Source: Theristus sp. LFF4_11 (Eukaryota; Nematoda; Chromadorea; Monhysterida; Xyalidae). From it: a stretch of DNA of 64,000 nucleotides. The translations under genes and the position numbers were made by a program. Location of the stretch: contig JASANC010005037.1 of assembly GCA_030248135.1 (NCBI GenBank), positions 62,001 through 126,000 on the forward strand, given 5' to 3'. How positions within the stretch are numbered: position 1 is the stretch's first letter; each line of letters starts with the position of its first letter. The notes below the pieces were generated by a model that did not search any database, was not told the origin of the DNA, and saw only the letters and a list, made by a program, of their open reading frames with translations. Below, one piece after another: positions 11,637-23,500 of the stretch.

Positions 11637-12644
11637 TAGGGTTGTTAAACAAAAATGAAAATTTTTTTTTAAAAAAAAGTGATTAAAAAAAAACAAAAAT
11701 GCCGATTTAAAAAAAAAAAAAAAATTCGAAAAATTTTCCTCTAATATGCTCTGAAAACCTCAATTTTGGCACAATTTTTCGAAAGTTCAACAAAAATTTT
11801 CTTTGATTATACCTCGTAAAACCTTTAGCAGTCGATTTTGGACCGTTTTACCGACTGATTTTAGGCTTCGACAACATCTGCGATGAAGTTTTTGAGCGTC
11901 CCAAAGCTTAGCCTACCATTTCCGATGCAGATAAGGTGACGATTAGCCTCGCAGAGCGTCCGATTGTGCTCGCTGCACCGTTTGCAAGCGCTACGTTGTC
12001 TGGTTGCTGCTTCGTGTCGTGTCGTCGCGAAACCATCAGAAGAATTGATCGAATTTCAAGGCGGTATGTTTGTCTTCACTTCAGCATTAGCTTAGCTGGG
12101 GACAATTAGTGACGTTTTGGAGGTCAAAACACAAGAAGAGGCATGGTGACCAGTACCGTGGGCCCAAAAAAAATTTCGAGGGGGGGGGGTATGGTACCGT
12201 GGGGGGGTGCCGACCAAAAAGTGAGGGGGGGGGGTCCAACCTATGGTAACGTGGGACCCCCCCAGGGGGGTCCCATTGGGTGGTGCATTTTTTCAAAATT
12301 TTCTGTGGGGGGGTCCACCCCCCCCCCCCCCCCGGCCCCCCCCATGTAATTTTTTCGCTCAAATTTGAAAGGAAAACGCTAACTTGTGCTGCAAAATCTT
12401 TGAACTTACAATGAAGATGGTCAAGTTATCATATATTCAGCTTATATTATGGACTTTATAGACAAAAAATCATGATTTTCGAAAAAAAAATTTAGGGTGT
12501 GCAGAAAATTTTGGGGGGGGGGGGGGGGTGCCCGCCCGACAAAATTTCATGGGGGGGGGGGGGGGGGGTGTCGGCCAAATTTTCGAGGGGGGGGGTACGA
12601 TGGGGGGGGTGCCCGGTTTTAGGGGGGGGGGGGGGGGTGGCACG

Positions 12645-12675
<31 letters not shown>

Positions 12676-12948
12676 ACCCGCCGGTCTCTGGTGCTCGGGG
12701 GGGGGGTACACCCCCCCCCCACCCCCCCGCCCACGGTACTGATGGTGACGGTTTGGAAAAGGGGTAATTGAGGTCACCAAAACAAAACCTGCAAAGTTCC
12801 GCCATACGGGTGTCATTCGGGAGGCGCTTGCATATCATATGTGGTTCTTCGGACTCCCTGATTGATTTAGCACAACTTTGATTTTTGAAATTTTTAAAAA
12901 AAAAATTAAAAAAAAAAATGACGATTTTTGTTTTTTTTAACAACCCTA
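11637..12948. mobile_element. hAT-like MITE, family B copy 3, interrupted by a family D element
   Basis: It starts TAGGGTTGTTAAAC and ends TTTAACAACCCTA. CAGGCC occurs on both outer sides (6 of 8 bases of a likely duplication, with a small deletion at the right). Its interior matches copies 1 and 2 except for an exact insertion at 12151-12741. Without the insertion it would be about 713 bp, the family length. Confidence 0.85.
12151..12741. mobile_element. family D MITE nested in family B, TSD ATGGTGAC
   Basis: A 591-bp element with inverted ends CAGTACCGTGGG / CCCACGGTACTG and a perfect 8-bp duplication ATGGTGAC (12143-12150 and 12742-12749). The intact target (GCATGGTGACGGTTT) is present once in the other family B copies, for example near 2248 and 13113, giving a natural empty site. 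Most of the element is long G and C runs separated by short unique words, so no coding is possible. Confidence 0.88.
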
Positions 12949-13059
12949 CAGGCCTCCATATAGTCAATCATAAGAGTTCGAAAAAAGTAAAAATCCCGAT
13001 CAAAAAAAATTAAAACAAAAACAAAATTGCCGTGTTTTTTTACCGGTAAAAAAACCGGT

Positions 13060-13284
13060 ATTAGCTTAGCTGGGGACAATTAGTTTTGGAGGTCAAAACA
13101 CAAGAAGAGGCATGGTGACGGTTTAGAAAAGGGGTAATTGAGGTCACCAAAACAAAATCTGCAAAGTTCTGCCATACGGGAGTCATTCGGGAGGCGCTTG
13201 CATATCATATGTGGTTCTTCGGACTCCCTGATTGATTTAGCACAACTTTGATTTTTGAACAACCCTACCCCCTAGAACAACTAT
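13060..13284. mobile_element. partial family B fragment plus family C terminus just upstream of PUM3
   Basis: The right part of a family B element (GCTTAGCTGGGGACAATTAG through AACAACCCTA near 13268) is followed immediately by a family C end (CTAGAACAACTATGG, 13272-13285). The first PUM3 ATG is only 60 bases further on. The 5' half of the family B copy is missing. Confidence 0.7.
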
Positions 13285-13344
13285 GGTTCGAATTTGGGTA
13301 AAATATTCTCCCGAGTTTTTGTCAAGACTAAGAGCCTGAAAAAT

Positions 13345-16300
13345 ATGGAAAAGAAGACAGCGAAGGCGAAACGCAAAATTAGTCGACGAGAGGAGGAATC
13401 TAAAAATGGCTCACCAAACGAAGAAGCAAAAGACGTTGCCAATGTCAAACGAAAACGAGTTTCTTTTGGCGCTATCGACATCACTAAGACGCCGACAACC
13501 TCTTCTGCGGCATCTCCGTCGATCAAAAAGAGGAAACCTGACGAAAGCTTAAGAAAAACAACGCCAAAATCGATTTTGAAACGCAAAAACTCCGAGTCTC
13601 ATCATGCCATTGGTGAAAGTCAATCGACCGAGACGCGGAGGCTGAAGAAGCGAACGTCGACGTCGACAGAAGTGCAGAACTCTGAAAATGCGCCGGTGAA
13701 AGATCAAACTTCCGCGTCTTCGGAAGAGTCCGGTCTGAAAGTGAAGCGACGAGTGAAGGTGCAAGTGTCAAGAACTGTGAAGGTATGCGTATGCGCGAGT
13801 TTTTTTGATGGTGAAGATCTGGTCCAATTCGGTTTTTTGTGAAATGAAAGACTGCCAGTTTAAGTTTATTGTCGTCCATCTGCATATTGGCAAGGCAAGC
13901 CAGCTTCAGAGAAACGAACCGAACTCAGTCGGCCCGGCCGGCATGTCGAATTCAAGTTCAGCCAATCAGCTGTCAGCTATCGCCGTGATTTCGGTTCGGG
14001 TTTCATTGTTTGTTTTATTTCATTTCAGGACAAACTGAAGTCAATGAATCGCCAGGAACGCAAGCGATACATTCGCGAGCTGCGACAGAAACGGAAACCG
14101 CTGTTTGCGTTGGCGTTGAACGCAAAACGACTTTGGGGTCAAGTGAGAAGGTGAAAGGCAGAAGAGCGGTTTTGGGCTCGAAAGGGGGTAATTTTGTGGC
14201 GGCCAACAAAAATACTGATTGGCTGTTTAGCTATGGTCCAGTCTTGGCCAAAAAATTTGAGGGACTATTTCCAATAGTAAAGTGATGAAGCTTTGTCTCA
14301 GTGCGAAACGACTTTAAAAAAGTATGGTCTTCAGCACCAAAACGAAACCGAACGATCGCGAGGCCAAAATCACCGAACTGTGCGATTTGTGTCGAGGAAA
14401 AGCAAAACAGTTGATCTATGGTGAGTGTTTTGTCAAAATCTGTGTTGTTTTGAATGTTAAATTGTCGAAATCATTTCTAAAACGCGTTTTTTCGCGTTTA
14501 GGCCACGACACTGTTCGTGTCATTCAATACTTGATGTCGCTGAACAAACCGGAGATCAGAGAATGGCTGTTCAATGAATTGATCGAGGATTTGATCAGAA
14601 TGTGCAAGTCGAAATACGCAAAGTTTTTCGTCGTCAAAATGCTGAAATACGGGTATGATTATAAATTTAAAATTGTCAAGGCCCAAGGGTGATTGGAAAC
14701 ATATTTCCTTGGCGTGGTTGATTGGTTGGTTCCATTGGTTCGGAATAAATTAGGCAGCCAATTTGCATTCCAAGCTGAATTCGATCGTTATTTTGGTGAA
14801 TTTATCAATGCAGACATGCTGCGTTTGAAAAAAAATGAGCTGCATTTTGCATGAGCACAATTCTGATTCAATGTGCCAAGGCCAAGTCGATTAATGTGCT
14901 TGTATCTAGACGAATGTCAACCGATATCTCACAATCAGACCGTCACATCGGAATACTAAAGGCGCATTCATGAAGCACTATTCAGTGACGCGCAGCCATG
15001 TTAAAACATAGCTACGCGGTCACTAAACAGTGCTTCATGAGTGCCCCTAAAAGCACGTTCTAAACAAAAAAAACGAGCACCATTTCCATCAGCACTGTTC
15101 AGGAGTGGAGAGCAACGCTCACAAGTGCTGCACGCGTTCCGTGGTCGTGCGTGCGAACTGATGCGCAACACGTACGCGTGCGACGTCGTTGAGGCCGCCT
15201 ACAATCAACATGCGAACGCACGGCAGCGGTGGGCGATCGTGGCGCAGTTTTACGATCAACAGTCGGCCATTGACTCGGTTCGCGCCCGTGTGGGCCGTTG
15301 GCCTGTTTTTGTTTGTGGACATTGGACAAGCACGCTAGCTCTCGAACGACTTTGCATAATGTAATTCGAAAGGTCTTGTGCATCTTCGTTTCAATTCAAT
15401 CTGCGCGGACGTTGCACAAAGACACACACATGCAATCGTGTTTCATTGTTATGGCATGGCAGCGGAATCACTGTTTATTCGTGTGTGCTTGTTTGAAACG
15501 TTGCGGTTGCAAGAATAATGGAAAAAGAAAGAGAATGGAGGAAACTGATGAGAGTGCATTGCATTGACTTCATCGTTACTGGGTTGATTTCTCCGAAAAT
15601 TCCTATTTGATGGGCTGTTTCGAGCAAAGGGACGTTTGATACGTGCTCATGCAGTGATACATTTTGTGTGAGCATCACATAGCATCCCAAAACAAGTGTA
15701 GCTTTCTGATGACCAATGTGCAGAAAGAATGCTCATTGGACAGATACGGAGCTGACAAGCAAAATTTATCACACTTCTTTTTGGAATTTTTTACGAATGT
15801 CCGAAAAATTCGGTACTCGAAATTTTTTTCTTAAATTTTCAGCTCGACACAACCCTGAGTCCACCGACCAACTTACGCGAGCTGCTTGACCGTGATCCGA
15901 GCAAGAAATCAACGATTTTGGACAATCTCAAATCACATCTCATCGTGATGTGTGAAAAGTGAATCAGCTTGTTGTCTGTTTTTCTTTTCTAAATCGCTAT
16001 CTGATTGGCTGCAACCTGAGTTTGGCTAACTGGTTTGTGTTGATCTTATCACGTCCAGCGTGAAGTGCCCCAGAAAATCATTGTATCTGATGCTGGAGGC
16101 TGTGATTGTGAAGACCGTTTTGAAGTTTTGAAAGTTTGAACAATACAGCGACTTTGTCAGGCCGGTCTTCCGCCACAGTCTGTGCCACAAGCTTCTGATG
16201 GACTATCTGGAAAATTGCTCATCTGAGCAACGCAGAGAAATGGTCGAGCTCTACACGGAGCGCGTGCCGGAGGTTGGCAACTTGATTTTGAGTTTCAGTT

Positions 16301-19300
16301 AAAGTTTTTGCTTTCAAAATCATCATAAAAATGCCGGAGCCGTTAAGGCCCATTAAGGCTGAAGCGCAGGCGTCAGCTTCAGAATGAATGATGAAGCGAC
16401 GCGGCGTCAGCCGCTGCAGCATTTGATAGCGCGACCTGAAAACGCGCACTTCACAGCGCGTCACCACTTCACCATTCGTGTTGTCGTCGCACGCGCTTCA
16501 GAATTTCCGTCGTCAGCAACAACACGGAATTTGCTTTTTTGATAAAAAAACCAGTTTTCCGGTATCCCTAAACTCAGCAATTCCAGTTGCTCGCAGATTG
16601 TGCACACGCGCGACGGCGCCCGGGCGGCGATGCAGTGCGTCTGGCATACGGGCGCCAGGGATCGCAAGAAGATCGTGAAATCGTTCAAAGGACTGGTGAC
16701 GAAGGCGTGCTTGGAGGAGCACGGCGGCTTTGTGTTGATGGCCATCTTTGACGCCGTCGACGACACGGTGCTCGTCAAGAGGGTCATCGTGCAGGTGCGC
16801 CGCCCGAAACAAGCACAATTAAACCGGTTTCTCGTAAAGTTTCGAAATTTGCAGAAACCAAGTTCTATGTGCAGAAATGTTTTGCACCAAATTTCTGCAA
16901 ATTGCAGAACCGACTTTTTGAAAAAAAACATTCAACAGCTAATCAGCTAACCACAGGCAATTTCGTGCGAATCGGCTGAAATAATTTCCACATTTTCTGT
17001 TCGCCTCTGTTCTGCAGGAGTTGTGTGCCGATTTAGCAACGATCATCAAAAGTGCGCACGGCTTTCGTGTGATTGATTACATTCTTCGACCACGGGACGG
17101 CCGTTATTTTCAGCGAGAGCAGCGACTGTTCTTGCAAAAGGTCGGTGAGGAAGCGAAGGTAAACATCATTCGTTTTGTAAATGTCAACAGTGCAACGCAA
17201 CCCACTCCCACTGACATTGACAGCTCTATTGAGCTTTATGAAACGGATCCGTGAGCGAGCCGCACACCTAGTTGCTGAGTTGCTAACGTATTATTGCGCT
17301 TGGTGATTTCGAAACATTCTTCTTTCATGCGTCCCAATTCCGAAACGATCGCTGATAACCCAATAATCAATCTTTTGCAACCAAGAACGCTATACTGTTG
17401 GTTGCTAAATCACGCGGCTAAGATCTAACTAAACCACAAAATGGGGAAAACCAAAAAAACAGAATCGATTTTTTTCCAAAAAATCAAGAGGATTCAATTC
17501 TGACATCGAACAAATCACGTAGGGCGACGACAACACGGACAGCAAGAAGGAGAAGTCGCTTCGATGGCGTGAACTGAGACAGCCATTGGTCGGCAGAGTG
17601 CTCGATTACATCGCCTTGAACATCAGGCAGCTGGTCTTTGACGAGAAACGACTGGCGGTGTTCGTGCTGAGTGCGCTGGAAACTGGCGACAAGCCTGGCG
17701 GTCAGTTGGCATGGCATTCAGTTGGCGGCTTCACTTTGGCAGGGTTTCACAGCTGGTAGTAGAGATGATACGTGAAAAATTTCCGGAAATTTTTCACGAA
17801 ATTATATTTTTCCTGAAAATTCCATCTCCACCTGGCAGCAAGATGAGCGGAATAATCGCGCACGAGCGAGCTTATACCAGATAGGTGTTGCCTTGTTATT
17901 ATCTTTTTTGTAGTTTTGCGACTCCATGCGCGCTACGTTTCATACTTTCATCTTTATGCTTCACGCGCCAATTCAAAAACTGCTGACGTGCCATGTATCT
18001 CTGAATAACACAGTGTCACTTGGACTATTTTGAGTTCCCGCATCAAGCATTGAACGCATTGATTAGTCGCAGGGCCAAAAAAAGATAATAGAATGTAGAA
18101 ATGTATAGCATAGCATATCTTCAAGTGTAACTCTTATTTCACAATCAATCATGTTTTTCTTTCTCAATCAATCTTACTAACATTTTTTGCTCGCAGATAT
18201 CACCGCTGAAGAGTCCATGCAGTTTGATGAACAACGTTTGAAATGCTACCAGGCGCTTGCAGAGGTGACTTCGTGATTGAGTTATTTACGTTTTCTTATC
18301 TACGGTATTTCGACGTCGACGTTTTGCTTCTCGGATCTTCGGCTATAACATTTTCCAACCCAATTAGCTGAAATAAGCTGTATTCAAAAAAATGTTGATA
18401 TTGGTTATTTACCAGACAATACACGCAATCAGCAGTTTGTTTTCGCCAAGCTTTTCCACTTTTGCAGCTTTGCTCGGACGAATTTCTGCCGGCCAACTTC
18501 GACGGCCAACTGCACGCCGTCGAGCACCCGCGCGCGCACTTCGTTCTGGCGAAACTGCTGAAAACCGACCAACAGTTGCTGGCGAAAACCGGACAGAAAC
18601 GGCCGACGCTGACGGGGACACTGATCGAGAGGCTCAGTGTGGATGAGATGACCGCGTGGACAGCGTGCAACAAAGGCTGCTTTGTGTTGTTGAGGTCGGC
18701 GGGGTGATGGTGATGCAATGCAATGCAGGCGATCATTTGAAAATACAGTCAATCTCGCTAATACATGCAACTACCTGATTGGTTGGTCATAGCAACTCTC
18801 AGCGCTGATTGGTTAATCATGAGGTGTTCTCAGCGCTGATTGGTTGGTCATTACGTCATGTTCGCGTCATATTGCATATACCGTATTACCTCTATTAAAC
18901 CCCCCCCCCAAAAAAACCAAACCCCCCCCCCAACCAACCCCCCCCCCCCCAAAAAACTCCCCCCCCCCAACCCCCCCCCACAAAACCCCCCCGGGGGAAT
19001 TTGTAAAAACCCCTACACACAAAACCCAGCGGCTGGGTGGGGTGGAGGAGGAAATGGAGCAAATGATGGCCCCAAGGGCCCAAGTGGAGAGTAATTTCTC
19101 ACAAAAGGCGTCATATTGCATATGGATTTCCAGATGGACTGTGGAAACCTTGCTTGTCTGATCTTTGTGGAGCAACAGTGTCTTCTCTAATCTTTGTCTA
19201 ATCTAATGTTTTACAACCAGCAACGTTTGCTAATTCCCGAGAAAAAACGGCAAACTTTGAAAGAGTGCACGTCGTTTATTGGCGTGCACTAGATGGTGCG

Positions 19301-19580
19301 CTGATTTGCTGTACTTGAACTGAATGCTGTATAGCCAATCAGTATTCTAAAAATGAGTGACGCAAAGAAGGCAATATCAGTAGTTCTGTAGTTGTGGTAG
19401 TATTTTAGTGGTTTACAACCGATTCATTTCAGAATGATCGAAAGCGGTGTGCCGTCAGCCGCCGAGATCCTCAGAAACGCGCTGCAAGCATTCAAGCCGA
19501 AATTGGCGCAAAGCTCGTCTGCCGGTGCTACAGCCTTGTTGAAATGTTTAGAAACGAATCATGTGGAGTCGATCGACTGA
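13345..19580 (+). CDS. PUM3: PUM3 / Puf-A (PUF6 family) nucleolar RNA-binding protein
   Basis: Thirteen exons: 13345-13782, 14029-14150, 14335-14420, 14502-14652, 15103-15277, 15843-15958, 16059-16272, 16597-16794, 17018-17158, 17523-17700, 18197-18264, 18468-18694, 19433-19580; all phases agree (about 754 codons). The N-terminus is Lys/Arg/Ser-rich, as in a nucleolar protein. Puf repeats follow: HDTVRVIQYLMSLNK, SKYAKFFVVKMLKYG, VLHAFRGRACELMRNTYACD, FRHSLCHKLLMDYL and HTRDGARAAMQCVWHTGARD. The CPL domain has AVEHPRAHFVLAKLL and CNKGCFVLLR. The family binds RNA/DNA non-sequence-specifically and aids large-subunit rRNA processing. Oddities: the simplest model has an in-frame TGA at 16129-16131, avoidable by a 33-base intron (16102-16134), and the start lies 60 bases from a transposon end. 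Confidence 0.9.
14960..15048. mobile_element. palindromic Harbinger-like MITE, family G copy 1 (PUM3 intron 4)
   Basis: An 89-bp near-palindrome: AGGCGCATTCATGAAGCA at the left and TGCTTCATGAGTGCCCCT at the right, flanked by TAA and AAA (degenerate TWA duplication). The same element, with clear TTA duplications, is at 29744-29834 and 52242-52344. Confidence 0.75.
18881..19045. repeat. truncated family F element (CCGTATTACC, C-runs)
   Basis: It starts TA-CCGTATTACCTC and runs into C homopolymers interspersed with CAAAAAA words, like the left ends at 44410 and 53161. No right inverted repeat is visible, so it is truncated or rearranged. It lies in the last PUM3 intron. Confidence 0.55.
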
Positions 19581-20556
19581 TTCGTTGTGGCTTCTTTGTT
19601 GCTCCTCAAGCAAAGGTTTTTTTTTGAAGACGGTCGAATTTATCAAACGGGCACTTCGTTCTGATATGATAGGTTTAATAGACAGACGTTTATTTTCTGT
19701 TCCATTGTTATTCTACAGCTCGTTGTTGGAGAGGTTATCTGTTAGAAATTTTTGGCCATTAGGTCAAGTCAGTCTTTGTTTTCCATTGTGATTTTGTTGC
19801 TTGTTGAGTTTCTGTTAATAAAATGAAATTGGGTCCAAAACTGTGTCACTATTTTCTTATGTCAGCAATCTTCAATGAACAACAACAGAAATGTAGTTTG
19901 TAAAAACACGACGGTTATTGAATATAACATAAAATGACAAGAGCACAAACGGGCAATCAAAGTCAACTGTTGTGACAAAAATTTGCAAAACGATCTGTGA
20001 AAAAAATACACGAGTCAAAAAATAATCCTAAAAAAAGTAATTCGGTGCGGTTTGTACAGTACAGTTCAGTGCAGCAATAAAAAACCGGCAACACAATAAA
20101 CCCGTTATCTCGACAGATAAAAAGAAAACATGAGTTCGGAGTATGATTGGTTTCTACGATATGAGGTGGACGCAAAAGCAAAAAAATGGGTGAGTGGATC
20201 AATTGTTATAATCGCGGTTAAATGCAGCCAATTGCGCTGACACGGCGGCTGATACGTTGCCGTTTAATGGCATTGAACGTCTGGAATAGAGAAAATTTTA
20301 GGGCAAGGTTGCGAATTTTAACATAAGTTTTCATTTTTGATTATAAGAGCTTCTAAAATGCTAAAATAAAACAAACAAGCTGCAATCTCTGCGTTCACAA
20401 AAGCTGACACAAGTGCGCTATCTTTGATTGGTCGAATACAGCCACTGAGCAAGTTACACATGCTTTTGTTTCTGTTGCACCAACACCAAAACAACAGCAC
20501 ATATAGTTCTTATTCGAAACTTGAATGCTTTAGGTTAGGTAGACTAAACCGCTGTT
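19581..20556. other. convergent intergenic region, PUM3 3' end and E2F 3' end
   Basis: The two genes converge here. AATAAA at 19817-19822 is a plausible PUM3 poly(A) signal, 237 bases after the stop. No other gene is visible. The region is AT-rich without long repeats. Confidence 0.55.
19817..19822 (+). terminator. candidate poly(A) signal of PUM3
   Basis: A canonical AATAAA hexamer downstream of the PUM3 stop codon, in the right orientation. Cleavage site not determinable. Confidence 0.5.
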
Positions 20557-23500
20557 TCACCTGCGCTTCCATTCGCCAGTGTTCTGGTCAATCGGTGTGC
20601 CGAATCCTCGTTTGTTCGACAGCGACAGCGGCGAATTGTTCGGTCGATTCAGCAGCATCGAAATCGGCGGCATTCCTGGAATGAACGACGTTTGAGAATC
20701 ATGGCGTCTGTGTGTCTCGTCTCGCGTCCACGATTCGGAACCAACGTCCGTGCATGAGCTGAGATCACGCATCACACAATCCATACGAGTCACGTGTCAA
20801 GCCCCGCCCAGGTACGCTAATCAACAACAGCAATGCGTCTTTTTGTCGCACGGACCACAAGAGAGAGAAAAACTGAATCAACGCACGCATATGACAACTC
20901 GCCGTTTTGACAAAAAAAATGATTCGACCAAATCAGCAAACGGAAGCTTTTCATGTGAAGAAAAAATAAAGAGCAACTCACCAATGGTCGCATTACTCGG
21001 CGCAACATTGTTCTGCGACCACGCACCCAACGGCAACTGTATCGGGCGTAATGTGGCAGCGGCAGAGCCGCCCGTCTGATTCGCGTTTGTCAAATTGTGC
21101 AGTCCGGCTGCGTTGTTGTTCACCGGTCGAAAGGCGGAGCCGTGGAAATTTGCGTTACCATTGCCGCGAAACGCACCAAAGCCGAGCGACGGAAGACTGC
21201 TTGGCTGGCGGTGGTGATGGCGAGGCGGAGACTGGAAAAACTGGTGATTTTAAAAGTTGAAAATGAAAAAAGCTAACACGAGATGTATCAAAAAAGTCAT
21301 TTATTACTCGAGACCGAATAAGCGGATTGACTGCACTATGCTGGTTTTGGAGCAATCAATCACTGAGCGAATTCGATCGTTCGCTCTCGATCCAATCACT
21401 TAAGGCCCGTTTATACCTGACGTACGCGCATACGGCACGTCATGTCACGTTACTTTAGGTCCCCCCGTGTTATTGCATACTGCCGCTCATACGTCAGATA
21501 TAAACGAGCCTTTATAAGCGTGCTCGCTATCGCCAAACCACCACTCGAGTCGAAACAACCACCATATTGCACTGCATATTCACGACGAGCTCAGCACAAG
21601 GCGCGCAGTCATCCAGCCACTACAGTATCATGTAAACCATTTCCATCGAATGCAATGCGCGCTCACCATGGGTGTCGTCGCGATGCGGGCGTTGTGCGCC
21701 GGCAGCGGCGTCTGCTTCAGCGCTTTCGGCTGGCAAACCACGCCCGCGGTGCGTTGTGCAGCACCGATCAAGGGACTGAGATTCTCGTTCGGCGACAAAC
21801 TGCGTCCCATCGATGTGCCGACGTCCCTCGCCTTTCGAAACGTCAAATCGAGCGGCATCTCGGAGGACACTGGCGAGAAACAATCGGTGGATGATTTGTC
21901 CCAAGATTTTGTGCTGATGAAACGTCAAACCTCTGCCAGAAGAGGCGAATCATACTTTTTACACACCAAGAATGACTGAATGAGTAAGATGCGGAGTGGT
22001 TTGCAGTTTGTTGTTGTTGTTGGGATTTTTAGGTGATGTTTTTAGCCAGCGCTAACCCAGAGAAGCGTACAGAACGCCATTGAGTAGGGCGCCCATCGAG
22101 TTTTCTTTGTCATTAAGTGCCTATACACCCCTCGGCGGGGCTCGATCCCCCGAGCGCACAGACTGTAGTCTAACGCACTACCACCAGGCCACGAGGGTGA
22201 CAAAGGGAACAGGCAACCCCAGAAGGGGTCAAGTCCAAATCGAGTCATTGATCAGAATAATTCCGGTTAAAAATTCACAACAAAAAAAAACTTCTCTCAC
22301 CATCCGACTCGCTGTACTTTGACGAATTTATGGCCGAATCGTCCAAGCTCATGGTGGTTCGGTTCACGACGGCAACCTGCGGCGACAAATCCGCCGACGT
22401 GACCGACGATGCTTCCAATACCAACGGCATCGAATCATTGGAGTCCTCGCCGCCAGGACACGGCGAAAACGAATGGCGATTGCTCTGTTTCTCTTGTGTG
22501 ACGTTGCTGTTCGTGCGGCCAAGGTCGGGCAGGAGCACGCTGAGATCGGACGCGTCGATGGTGGCGGTCGCTGAAAAGAGGCGTTTTTGATTTGTTGCTC
22601 TCATGTCATTCCGTGCATTCATGAAACCGTGTTTAGTCGTGTTCATGCACAGCATTTTAAGCTACAGTCCATGTCCATCTGGTTAATATATACAACTAGC
22701 TGATTGGCTGGTTGCACACACGTGCAGTTGATACATGTAATCTGTGCATGCATTACGGTGGAGGCGGTTTTTGGAATTACGGCATTGCGTAATTGCGTGG
22801 AGGACGTTTGAGGCATTACGGTTATCCAGATGGAATCCATGAACCTGACGATTACGTGACGTGAACCCACTCGTGACGTGGTTTTACTTTACATATTTTT
22901 ACAAAACCTCACCATCCGGCTCCGGCCCGCAATAGACGAACAGTGGGATTTTCTTCGTGCCGAACATGTAGTGCATCTTCTTGATGAGGCCAAGCGCAAC
23001 AAGCACATTCGCGATGTCGTATAGACGGCGACAACGACCTGAAAACGTTTGGTACCGAAACGTCAGCAACAGATTCACAATCACGTGAAGAAAGTGATTT
23101 CAGTCCACAGTCTAACTAAAAAGCATATCCATCTAGCTGATTGGTTGATGCATTCCGTGCATGGAATTGCTGTAGAGGCGGTGTTTCGTTTGAATCCATG
23201 CATCACGTGACCGCCGCCAACCAATCAGCTATAGTTGGATATGTTTTTGAGTTCTGTACAAACGGTCGGTGCTGCGCGTGCACTTTTTATACACGTCACG
23301 TGACTTCCGTCAAATGTGTCACGGAGAAGCAAACAATCCGGCGCACATAATAACAAAGCACCCTAAATGTCGCGCGCCAACTTACTCCGCGACGGCGGAT
23401 CGAACCCCTCGGCCTCCGGGTTTTTGATCAGAATCGTGCTGGCGACGTCCAGCGACACTTTGCGGCCTTTCGCCTGAGTAAGCAAACGATTTTTTTCAAT

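Noticed and set aside
22125..22200. Possible functional tRNA gene on the minus strand
   Set aside because: The anticodon loop is one base short, the D stem is mismatched, and non-tRNA sequence continues as in a SINE.
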